Source: Megasphaera sp. NM10
GTDB lineage: Bacteria > Bacillota > Negativicutes > Veillonellales > Megasphaeraceae
Assembly: GCF_000417505.1 (NCBI RefSeq)
Contig: NZ_APHY01000009.1
Coordinates: 1 to 64,000, forward strand
Reading direction: 5' to 3'
Length of the DNA: 64,000 bases
The notes under the pieces are model-generated. The model did no database searches, was not told the origin of the DNA, and saw nothing but the letters and a program-made list of their open reading frames with translations. Made by a program: the position numbers and the translations under genes. Shown in pieces: positions 44,739 through 52,220 of this stretch; within the stretch, counting starts at the first letter, position 1; every line of letters begins with the position of its first letter.

Positions 44739-45312
44739 GGTCTTGTCCGCTCTGCAAAAGGTAAGGAACGGTATCGTTCAACATCGCAAGACATGGCTTC
44801 CCTATATAGGGATACTTGTCTGCCTTGGCGCCATCTGGACGTGGTGGGACGAGCCGTCGCAAGGACAAGAACACATGAAACGGGATGCCGCTCAGCATGA
44901 AGCTGGGTCGCATCCCGTTTTTTCTGCTTCTGACGAAGCGGAACGGGGAAACGGTAAAGGAAACCTCGTCTATGATGTCCGACCGGCCTTGCGCTATAAG
45001 CCCTTACCGGATTTGTTTGCCGGCAGTCTGCCGAAGAAGACTGCTGCGCCTGAAGCGGTACCGCTGACCGTTCCGGCGGCTGCGCCTGAAGAAGTCAAGG
45101 AACAACCGGAAAAAGAGAAAAAAGAAGGGACGCTGCCCGTCGTCTGTGGTGCCGTCCATGAAGGAGATATTCACCTGGTCATTTTGAAGTGGCAGGGACA
45201 GACGGCGACTTGTGCTGCCGGGGAATGGTGGAACGGCTGGTACATCGCCTATGTCAACCGTCAGGCCGCAGGCCTGCAGCGGGACGGACGAGTTTTTGAA
45301 ATCCCTTTGTAA
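44722..45312 (+). CDS. PilP/HofP-like inner-membrane protein next to a secretin
   Basis: 196 residues. A short cytosolic segment, one transmembrane helix (WLPYIGILVCLGAIW), a Pro/Lys/Glu-rich linker (about 100-135) and a small C-terminal beta domain (LPVVCGAVHEGDIHLVILKWQGQ). This layout and the secretin gene 18 bases later resemble PilP-PilQ or HofP-HofQ pairs of type IV pilus/competence systems (inference from architecture and context, not strong sequence identity). Start ATG 44722, inside the galE end, with a GCAGGG site; a frame from 44680 is less likely. Confidence 0.6.
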   Translation: MEISNKVLSALQKVRNGIVQHRKTWLPYIGILVCLGAIWTWWDEPSQGQEHMKRDAAQHEAGSHPVFSASDEAERGNGKGNLVYDVRPALRYKPLPDLFAGSLPKKTAAPEAVPLTVPAAAPEEVKEQPEKEKKEGTLPVVCGAVHEGDIHLVILKWQGQTATCAAGEWWNGWYIAYVNRQAAGLQRDGRVFEIPL

Positions 45313-45330
45313 AGAAAGGCAGGGAACATC

Positions 45331-46434
45331 ATGAAGGAGTGGAAGAAATGGCTGACTGCCGGTATCTGTTGTCTTTGTCCCTGGACGGCCGGGGCTGTCG
45401 ATGTCCAGGTCCGGGATGTGCCGACACGGACGGTACTGGAAGGGCTGGCCCGGTCAGGAAATATCAATCTTGTCGTCGATGACAGCGTGCAGGGCTCGTT
45501 GACGATGAACCTCCACGACGTCACCTTGGAAGAAGCCTTGCAGGCCATTGCTGACAGCCAGGGCTTGTATTACGAACAATCCGGCCCTATCCGTACGATG
45601 AGCGGGGCGAAATCGGGAAAAGGGGTCAAGACTTTTCATACATGGTCGCTACGCCATGCCGACCCGGCCGTTTTGAAGGAGGCCGTCCAGGCAGCGGTAC
45701 CGGAAGCCGATGTGCGCTGCCATGGCGATACGAATACCCTCGTTGTCGGCGGAACGCATCAAGTCCAGGCGGCTGTCCAGTCCCTGGTGAAGCGTCTCGA
45801 TGTGCCGGCACGGCAAGTCGATGTTTCCGTAGAGGTTGCCTCCGTCGATGACAGCTTGCTGAAGCAGACCGGTGTCGAGTGGAACTGGTCGACTGTAGAA
45901 GGCGGGGCGGACCACGGCGTCTTTTCCCTGGCCGGGACGATCCACGCCCTCGAAGAAAAGGGACGGGCCCATATTTTGGCTTCGCCGCACATGGTCGCTA
46001 CTAATGGCCGGGAAGCGCATATCCTCATCGGCGATAAAGTCCCCGTCCAGACAGAGCATCTGTCCGGCAAGGAAACGACGGTGAGTACGACGTACGAAGA
46101 GGCGGGCATTAAATTGACCTACACGCCGCAGATCCATCCCGATGATTCGGTGACGGCCCAGTTGGTGGCAGAAGTGAGTACGCCTGTGTTTGTGCCGGAA
46201 ATGAAGGCCTACCGCATTGCGACGCGCCAGGCCCGGACGGTCGTGCGTCTGCGCGATGGCGAGCCTTTGGTCATCGGTGGTCTGATTCGCCGGGAAGAGG
46301 TCGAGCATTTCCGCAAGGTGCCGATTCTGGCGTCATTGCCGGTGTTGGGGAAATTATTTCGCTATCACTATAAGTCGCATAAAAACACAGAGATTGTGTT
46401 GATTCTCAGGTCGCACGTTTTACCTAATTCGTAG
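45331..46434 (+). CDS. Secretin (PilQ/HofQ/GspD family), short form
   Basis: Outer-membrane channel protein of 367 residues. Signal peptide about 1-22. N-terminal STN/N0-like domain (VRDVPTRTVLEGLARSGNINLVVDD), one N1-like module (RHADPAVLKEAVQAA...NTLVVGG), then the secretin core (VDVSVEVASVDDSLLKQTGVEW, GRAHILASPHMVATNGREAHILIGDKVPV, VRLRDGEPLVIGGLI, VPILASLPVLGKLF). Short like HofQ; no AMIN domain. It needs an outer membrane, which supports a Negativicute. pilM/N/O equivalents are absent between galE and here. Confidence 0.88.
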   Translation: MKEWKKWLTAGICCLCPWTAGAVDVQVRDVPTRTVLEGLARSGNINLVVDDSVQGSLTMNLHDVTLEEALQAIADSQGLYYEQSGPIRTMSGAKSGKGVKTFHTWSLRHADPAVLKEAVQAAVPEADVRCHGDTNTLVVGGTHQVQAAVQSLVKRLDVPARQVDVSVEVASVDDSLLKQTGVEWNWSTVEGGADHGVFSLAGTIHALEEKGRAHILASPHMVATNGREAHILIGDKVPVQTEHLSGKETTVSTTYEEAGIKLTYTPQIHPDDSVTAQLVAEVSTPVFVPEMKAYRIATRQARTVVRLRDGEPLVIGGLIRREEVEHFRKVPILASLPVLGKLFRYHYKSHKNTEIVLILRSHVLPNS

Positions 46435-46453
46435 TACGTTTTACGTGATTTTC

Positions 46454-46525
46454 TTTCGATTTTTTCGTCAGATTTCGATTTTTTCGTCAGATTTTGCTTG
46501 ACTTTATTTTATTTTCCTGTATAAT
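46454..46525 (+). promoter_or_regulatory. Promoter with upstream 19-bp tandem duplication
   Basis: TTGACT (46498-46503), 16-base spacer, TATAAT (46520-46525), reading into the T-box leader. Directly upstream is a perfect tandem repeat of 19 bp (46454-46472 and 46473-46491; TTTCGATTTTTTCGTCAGA), which may be a double operator or a replication slip. Confidence 0.75.
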
Positions 46526-46551
46526 CATGGTCAACAACAGATTTCCTGATA

Positions 46552-46842
46552 ACAGTTGTGATGGAAAAAAGTAGTGTCTTTGAGCTTTTCAGAGAGTCTC
46601 CGGCCGGTGTGAGGGGACAGGGGAGAGGGCATGAAGTTCATTCCTGAACTGTACGGCTGAACGTGAGTAGGCTGTACCGGGGCGGCTGCCGTTATACGGC
46701 CATGAGTTGATCGATTCGAGATAATTAGGGTGGTACCGCGGAATCTTCCGTCCCTGGCGTACCACTCTTTTTTTTATCCATATATCGATAAATTGGGTGG
46801 TACCGCGACTGAGTCGTCCCTTTTGTGAGGGGCGGCTTTTTT
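46552..46842 (+). ncRNA. T-box riboswitch leader with two T-box/terminator modules
   Basis: Stem I base ACAGTT (46552-46557) pairs with AACTGT (46647-46652). The 5' AGUA and 3' GAA of the specifier-loop S-turn are present; the triplet after GAAG is UUC (46637-46639), suggesting phenylalanine, though this is not certain. Module 1: AGGGTGGTACCGCG (46727-46740) and terminator stem GTGGTAC / GTACCAC with T-run to about 46775. Module 2: GGGTGGTACCGCGAC (46795-46809) and terminator GTCGTCCC / GGGGCGGC with T-run to 46842. Only one stem I precedes both. Confidence 0.88.
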
Positions 46843-46876
46843 TTTCGGGAAATTATTTTAGAGAGGAGTTTTTACT

Positions 46877-48319
46877 ATGGGAACTACAGGGATTCAAGTC
46901 TTCATCATTTTAGTGTACATCGGCGTTCTCTTCGGTATCAGCTGGTACGTCAAGCATAAGGCTGCCGCATCGGCAGAAGCGTATGTGCTGGCTGGCCGCA
47001 AATTGACGACGCCCCTCATCATGGTATCCATCGTCGGCCTGGCTGTCGGCGGGGCTTCGACCATCGGCGTTGCCGAACAGGCTTATAAAGTCGGTCTGTC
47101 GGCCGGCTGGTATACGGCTGCCTGGGGCATCGGCGCCATCGTCATGGGTCTGACGGTTGCCAAGAAGTATCGCCAGCTCAATATTACGACCGTACCGGAA
47201 CTGCTGGAACGGTATTATGACCGCCGCAGCATGATCGCCGGTATCGGCTGTCAGGTCCTGGTACAGCTGGTCATCATGAGCCTGCAGTACGTCGCAGGCG
47301 GCGCTATCCTGGCTGCCCTGATGCCGAATATCTTCACGCCGGTCACAGGGATGCTCACCAGTGCCGTCGTCTTCATCGGCATTACTCTTATCGGTGGTAT
47401 GTGGTCGGCCAGCCAGTCTAACGTCCTCAATGTTACCTTGCAGTACATCGGCATTACGGTTGCTGCTTTCCTCATCCTGGGCATGGCCGGCGGCATCGAC
47501 GTCGTCGCTATCCAGGCTCCGTCCATTACGTCCATGGACCTCATCAGCGGTGTCGGTCCCATGACCATCATCACTTGGATCGTCGTCCTCATTACGGTCA
47601 ATGTATCGCTCCAGGCTATCATTCAGATTTCTCTCGGTGCCAAGGATGTCCAGACGGCCCGCAAAGGTTTCATCATCGGTGGTCTGGTCATGCTGCCTGT
47701 CGGTTTCATCGCCGCTCTCCTCGGTGTCATCGCTGCCGAAATGTATCCGGCTATTTCGCCGACGACGGCACTGCCGAAGCTCATCATGTCCCTCAATCCC
47801 TGGATTGCCGGCGTGACTTTGGCTTCGCTGTGGGCTGCTGATGTCAGCACGGCTTGCAATCTCCTGCTGTCGGCTGCGACGCTGTATTCCCATGATATTC
47901 ATAAACAGTTCATCGACCCCAATATGTCCGATAAGAAATACATGACCGTAACCCGTATTTCCGTCCTGCTCCTGGGCCTGTTGACCTTGGGCTTCGCCCT
48001 GACCATCAGCGGCATCATTTCGACCCTCATGGCCGGCTTGTCGCTCATGACGGCTTTCGCAGTCATCGTCCTCATGACCATGTATGCGCCGAAATACTGC
48101 TCCCGTCAGGCTGCGTTCTACACCATCCTGGCTTCCATCATCGTCCTCGTCGCCTGGATGTTCGTACCGGCTGTCCGCGTACTGCCGCACGTCATTTATG
48201 CCGAATGGATTGTCTGCGCCGTCACCTTCTGCGGCATCAGCTTCGTATCCAAGAAAGCCATCGCAACGGACGGACTCGTAGAAGAAACGAAACCTGTCGG
48301 CGCACCGGCACAGCATTAG
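46877..48319 (+). CDS. Sodium:solute symporter (SSS family), T-box controlled
   Basis: Inner-membrane sodium-coupled symporter, 480 residues with about 13 membrane segments. Family landmarks are AEAYVLAGRKLTTPLIMVSIVGLAVGGASTIGVAEQAY and the later TTVPELLERYYDRR. Shine-Dalgarno GAGAGGAG. The T-box leader implies induction when a particular tRNA is uncharged, so it most likely imports an amino acid; a UUC specifier would point to phenylalanine or a related compound. Transcribed alone and followed by repeats. Confidence 0.85.
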   Translation: MGTTGIQVFIILVYIGVLFGISWYVKHKAAASAEAYVLAGRKLTTPLIMVSIVGLAVGGASTIGVAEQAYKVGLSAGWYTAAWGIGAIVMGLTVAKKYRQLNITTVPELLERYYDRRSMIAGIGCQVLVQLVIMSLQYVAGGAILAALMPNIFTPVTGMLTSAVVFIGITLIGGMWSASQSNVLNVTLQYIGITVAAFLILGMAGGIDVVAIQAPSITSMDLISGVGPMTIITWIVVLITVNVSLQAIIQISLGAKDVQTARKGFIIGGLVMLPVGFIAALLGVIAAEMYPAISPTTALPKLIMSLNPWIAGVTLASLWAADVSTACNLLLSAATLYSHDIHKQFIDPNMSDKKYMTVTRISVLLLGLLTLGFALTISGIISTLMAGLSLMTAFAVIVLMTMYAPKYCSRQAAFYTILASIIVLVAWMFVPAVRVLPHVIYAEWIVCAVTFCGISFVSKKAIATDGLVEETKPVGAPAQH

Positions 48320-48321
48320 GA

Positions 48322-48484
48322 GTATCGGCCGGCCGTCTGCTTATTGCGCAAATCTGACCGGCTCTGCACGCTGGAGACTGCGTTGTCGTCAGTCGACGTA
48401 GCTATGGCTACGCCTCCTTCCTCCGCCTTGCCCCAGCGCGCATATCCAGCCATCTTAGCGCAAACGCAACCGGTCGGCCGATAC
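48322..48484. repeat. Structured 163-bp element with inverted ends
   Basis: Ends GTATCGGCCGGCCG (48322-48335) and CGGTCGGCCGATAC (48471-48484) are inverted repeats with one mismatch. Inside are nested dyads: TTGCGCAA, CGCTGG / CCAGCG, and GTAGC-TATG-GCTAC. No coding frame is convincing. The layout fits a non-autonomous mobile element or a folded RNA; single copy in this window. Confidence 0.6.
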
Positions 48485-48511
48485 GGCGATTAAACTAAAA
48501 ACTACAAACTT

Positions 48512-48548
48512 AAAAAGAGGCTGTCTTAATGCGACAGCCTCTTTTTTT
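48512..48548 (+). terminator. Terminator of the TGTCGCA-core family
   Basis: AAAAAGAGGCTGTC, loop TTAATGC, GACAGCCTCTTTTTTT, an 11-bp or longer stem. Probably ends the symporter transcript. Confidence 0.88.
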
Positions 48549-48590
48549 GCTCCCTTGAGAGGTTGTTTTTAAATCACCGTGTGGAAATTC

Positions 48591-48774
48591 AACCTCTCCG
48601 GCCCATTGGGCCACCTCCCCTATGAGGGGAGGCTTTACGGCCTGCGGGGCTTTCCCAAGGCTCGCCTCATAGGAGAGCTGTCAGCGCAGCTGACTGAGAG
48701 GTTGCTTTTGAAGTAGTATGTGGTAATTCAACCTCTCCGGCCCGTTGGGCCACCTCCCCTATGAGGGGAGGCTT
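48591..48774. repeat. Three AACCTCTC double-hairpin elements downstream of crcB
   Basis: 48591-48634 (plus; hairpins GGCCCATTGGGCC and CTCCCCTATGAGGGGAG), 48658-48702 (minus; stem GTCAGC-GCA-GCTGAC and GAGAGCT side), 48730-48774 (plus). The minus copy and the following plus copy are joined by a GCTTTTG...GGTAATTC spacer, as in the pair at 49294-49413. A short GCGACCT heptad run follows at 48775. Confidence 0.8.
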
Positions 48775-48813
48775 GCGACCTGCGACCTGCGGGCCGCTCT
48801 GGCGGCCCTTCTC

Positions 48814-49193
48814 TCATCCCCACAAGGCGTTGCCGGTGGCGAAGCCAAGCCAGCAGCAGACGAAGCCGCCGATGACGTTGAACGAGAAGTAGGCCAGGCT
48901 GGGAAGACGGCGCCAGTACGGACGAAGGTGAGGAGTTCCATGTTGTACGTCGAAAAGGTCGTGAAGCCGCCCAGGATACCTGTGACGAAGAAGAGTTTGA
49001 CGATGGGCGACAGGTCGCTGCTTTCGGAGAAGAAGACGAAGAGGATGCCGATGCAGAAGGACCCGATGAGGTTGGCCAGGATGGTGCCGTATGGGAAGAA
49101 TACGCCGCCGTGGAGGTTGGCCAGTTCTGTGAGTAAATAGCGCAGGGCTGCGCCGATGCCGCCGCCGAGGGCGACGAAGAGGACTTTTTCCAT
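48814..49193 (-). pseudogene. crcB: Fluoride channel CrcB/Fluc, single-base frameshift
   Basis: Small dimeric fluoride-export channel. The first 97 residues are normal (LGGGIGAALRYLLTE, PYGTILANLIGSF, GGFTTFSTYNMEL), but after GAVFP the frame is lost. Restoring one C (a G-run at 48901-48903 on the plus strand) gives SLAYFSFNVIGGFVCCWLGF and a stop at 48814, a normal 126-residue CrcB with its last membrane helix. The unshifted frame instead runs into repeat DNA. Pseudogene or base error. No fluoride riboswitch was recognised upstream. Confidence 0.87.
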
Positions 49194-49220
49194 GAATAGG
49201 ACTCCTTTTTTATGAAATAA

Positions 49221-49248
49221 GCGGGCCGCCCTTTGGGACGGCCCCTAC
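49221..49248 (-). repeat. REP-like palindrome (GTAGGGG family)
   Basis: Minus strand GTAGGGGCCGTCC, loop CAAA, GGGCGGCCCGC. Lies upstream of crcB. Confidence 0.75.
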
Positions 49249-49293
49249 GGAAGCGGTCCGTGGGACCGCGGCGGCCTGAGGGGTTCTTTCAAA

Positions 49294-49440
49294 AGGCTCG
49301 TCTCATAGGAGAGCTGTCAGCGCAGCTGACTGAGAGGTTGCTTTTGCAACGCGGCCTGCGGTAATTCAACCTCTCCGACCCGTTGGGCCACCTCCCCCTA
49401 TAAGGGGAGGCTTTGCGACCTGCGGCCTGCGGCCTGCGAA
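49294..49440. repeat. Inverted pair of double-hairpin elements plus heptads
   Basis: 49294-49339 (minus orientation, GTCAGC / GCTGAC stem) and 49368-49413 (plus orientation, CTCCCCCTATAAGGGGAG hairpin), spaced as in the pair at 48658-48774. 49415-49440 is a 7-bp tandem repeat, GCGACCT GCGGCCT GCGGCCT GCGAA. Confidence 0.8.
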
Positions 49441-49558
49441 CATCAATTAATACCATAACACGATGGGAGCGGCGATGCAAGACACGGCTGGCCCATCGGG
49501 ACATTCTGTGATACAATATAGGATACCTAACGAACGATGAATGAAAGGAGGGGGATGC

Positions 49559-51295
49559 ATGAGCTGGCAAGTAGAGAAAGCGCTGGATGATCTGATGGCC
49601 CAGGAAACGGGGGCTGTACAGTATCCTTTCGGCACGCGTCATGCCATGGCTATCTGTTATCCCAATACGTATGACGTGGCCATGAGCAATCTGGGGATGC
49701 AGATCATCTACCGCGAAGTGAACGGCCGCGAGGACTGGCTCTGCGAACGGGCTTTCCTGCCGGACAAGGACCTCATGAAGGTCTTCGAGAAGACAGGGGA
49801 ACCGCTCATTTCCCTGGAGAACCGCCGGCCCCTGTCGGATTTCGAAATCCTCGGTCTGTCGGTCAGTTTTGAAATGGACTATTTCAACGTGCCGACGATC
49901 CTGGAAATGGGGCGCATCCCCGTCCTGGCCGCTGACCGCGATGATGACGATACGCTCGTCGTCATGGGCGGGCCTGTCGCCTTTTTCAATGCCGAACCGC
50001 TGTCGCCTTTTGTCGACGTCGTCCTGGTCGGCGAAGGGGAGCGATTCATCCATACCTTCCTCGACGCCTATGGAGAAGGTAAGGCCCAGGGCCTGTCCCG
50101 TCACGACCTGCTTCGCTATCTGGCTATCCATGTCCCCGGCGTCTATGTGCCGTCCCTGTACCGCCATGAATACGATGACGACGGCCACGTCGTGCGCATT
50201 GTCCCGGAAGAGGGCATCCCGGCCAAGGTCGATCGCCAATGGCACGAGCTGACCCAGCCGGCGGAAACGGTCATCGCCACGCCGAATACGGAGTTCGGCG
50301 CCATGTACCTCATCGAGATTGCCCGGGGCTGCGGCCGTCACTGCCGCTTCTGCATGGCCGGCTACTGTTACCGCCGTCCCCGCGTCCGTCCGCTGGAATA
50401 CGTCAAGTCCGCCGTCCTGCGCGGCAAGGCCCTGGGCAAGAAAATCGGCCTCATGGGCGCGGCCATTTCCGATTATCCCTATATCGACGAACTGGTCACC
50501 TTCATCCGCGACCAGGGGCTGGCCTTTTCCTGTGCGTCCCTGCGGGCCGACTCGATTACGCCGGCCATCGTCAAGGGCCTGGCCGAAAGCGGCCAGAAGA
50601 CGATTACCCTGGCGCCGGAAGCGGGCAGCAAGCACATGCGGGACATCATCAACAAGGGCATCACGGAAGAGCACCTGCTCCATTCCATCGACCTGGCGAC
50701 GGCAGCCGGTATCCGCCACGTGCGCATGTACATCATGGTCGGCCTGCCCATGGAAACCGATGATGATATCCAGGGCATCGTCGATATGACCCGCCGCGTC
50801 CAGCAGCACATGGCGGCCATCGGCAACCTGAGCCGCATCACCCTGAGCATCAACCCCTTCATCCCCAAGCCCTTCACGCCTTTCCAGTGGATGGCCATGA
50901 CGGAAAAGAAGGTCGTCGAGAAACGGCTGAATTTCCTCAAGAAGGCCTTGAAGGACAAGCAGATCGAGCTGCTCATCGAGCCCCTGCGCTCGGCCTATAT
51001 CCAGGGCGTCCTGTCCCGGGGCGACCGCCGCGTCGGCGACCTCCTGGTCAAGGCCCATGAATACGGCGGCGTCAAGGGCTGGAAACGGGCGGCCAAGGAG
51101 CTTCATTTCGATATTAAAGGATTTTTATATGACCAGCGGCCGACAGACGCCGTCATGCCCTGGGATACGATCGACACGGGACTGGTGCCGACGTACCTGA
51201 CGGACGAGCTGAAAAAAGCCAAAGACGGGGAATTCACCATCCCCTGTTTCGACGGCTGCCGACGCTGTCACATTTGTGGAGGATATCATGACTAA
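49559..51295 (+). CDS. Radical SAM protein with B12-binding-type N-terminal domain
   Basis: 578 residues. Residues about 1-220 resemble a cobalamin-binding/Rossmann-like domain (CYPNTYDVAMSNLGMQIIY, VMGGPVAFFNAEPLSPFVD, VGEGE). The radical SAM core at about 240-480 has IARGCGRHCRFCMAGY (Cys-X3-Cys-X2-Cys) and TLAPEAGS. The C-terminus ends with CFDGCRRCHICGG, an extra cysteine set. It matches the widespread uncharacterised B12-binding radical SAM group next to ribosome or division genes; substrate unknown. ATG 49559 behind AAGGAGGGGG. It overlaps pgeF by 8 bases. Confidence 0.88.
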   Translation: MSWQVEKALDDLMAQETGAVQYPFGTRHAMAICYPNTYDVAMSNLGMQIIYREVNGREDWLCERAFLPDKDLMKVFEKTGEPLISLENRRPLSDFEILGLSVSFEMDYFNVPTILEMGRIPVLAADRDDDDTLVVMGGPVAFFNAEPLSPFVDVVLVGEGERFIHTFLDAYGEGKAQGLSRHDLLRYLAIHVPGVYVPSLYRHEYDDDGHVVRIVPEEGIPAKVDRQWHELTQPAETVIATPNTEFGAMYLIEIARGCGRHCRFCMAGYCYRRPRVRPLEYVKSAVLRGKALGKKIGLMGAAISDYPYIDELVTFIRDQGLAFSCASLRADSITPAIVKGLAESGQKTITLAPEAGSKHMRDIINKGITEEHLLHSIDLATAAGIRHVRMYIMVGLPMETDDDIQGIVDMTRRVQQHMAAIGNLSRITLSINPFIPKPFTPFQWMAMTEKKVVEKRLNFLKKALKDKQIELLIEPLRSAYIQGVLSRGDRRVGDLLVKAHEYGGVKGWKRAAKELHFDIKGFLYDQRPTDAVMPWDTIDTGLVPTYLTDELKKAKDGEFTIPCFDGCRRCHICGGYHD

Positions 51296-52094
51296 GTGGG
51301 TAGAACATGGTAATGGAATCTGTTGGGAAGAGAGCACCCTCCTGGCAGATGCCGGCCTGCGCCATGGCGTGACCGGCAAGAGCGGCGGCGTCAGCGAGGC
51401 ACCGTTCACGTCGCTGAACCTGGGGCTCCACGTCGGCGACCAGCCCAAGGCCGTCCTGGAGAACCGGCGCCGCCTCTGTGCCCTCCTGGGCTATCCCATG
51501 CAGAAGCTGACGACGGCTCAGCAGACCCACGAAGACCACGTCGTCGCCGTGGGACCGGCAGAGATCGGCTGCGGTGCCGGCAGTTATGCCGATGCCCTGG
51601 CCCATACGGACGCCATCATGACCAACCTTCCCGGCGTGCCGCTCATGCTCTGCATCGCCGACTGCGTGCCGGTCATCGTCTACGATCCGGTGAAGCGGGC
51701 CGTCGCCGTCATCCACGACGGCTGGCGCGGTACGGTCCAGCGCCTGGCGGCCAAGACGGTCTTTGCCATGCGCCTGGCCTACGGGTCGGACCCGAAAGAC
51801 CTCCTTGCCTATGTGGGGCCTTCCATTTCCCGGGCCCATTACGAGGTCAGCGAGTCTACGGCCATGGCCTTCCGCCGCCTGGGGACGGCTTATGGGAACT
51901 GCGCCGGCGAAAAAGATGGCGTCTGGTCCGTCGACTTGTGGCAGGCCAACCGGCTGCTCCTGGAGGAAGCGGACCTTCGGCCGGACCACATCGAAGTCAC
52001 GACGAGCTGTGCCTTTGCCGAGGAAGGGAAGTTCTTTTCCTATCGCCGCGACGGCGGTCATACGGGCCGCATGGGGGCCTTTGCCGTCCTTTGA
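51288..52094 (+). CDS. pgeF: Peptidoglycan editing factor / multicopper-like phosphorylase (YfiH family)
   Basis: 268 residues of the DUF152/LACC1 family, linked to purine nucleoside phosphorolysis and, in E. coli, to peptidoglycan editing. Key zinc/catalytic segments are SLNLGLHVGDQP, QQTHEDHV, ADCVPVIVYDP and AVIHDGWRGTV. Start ATG 51288 with TGGAGGA, overlapping the radical SAM stop. First gene of the ylm-type division neighbourhood. Confidence 0.9.
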   Translation: MTKWVEHGNGICWEESTLLADAGLRHGVTGKSGGVSEAPFTSLNLGLHVGDQPKAVLENRRRLCALLGYPMQKLTTAQQTHEDHVVAVGPAEIGCGAGSYADALAHTDAIMTNLPGVPLMLCIADCVPVIVYDPVKRAVAVIHDGWRGTVQRLAAKTVFAMRLAYGSDPKDLLAYVGPSISRAHYEVSESTAMAFRRLGTAYGNCAGEKDGVWSVDLWQANRLLLEEADLRPDHIEVTTSCAFAEEGKFFSYRRDGGHTGRMGAFAVL

Positions 52095-52220
52095 AAAGCA
52101 GATGGGACAAATTTTTAAATATGACTAGCTTTTATAGCTTTAACTATATATAATAAAAGAAGTGTAATGTTTTATAAATATATGAATATATATAATCACA
52201 TGCACTACGGAGGGATAGGC

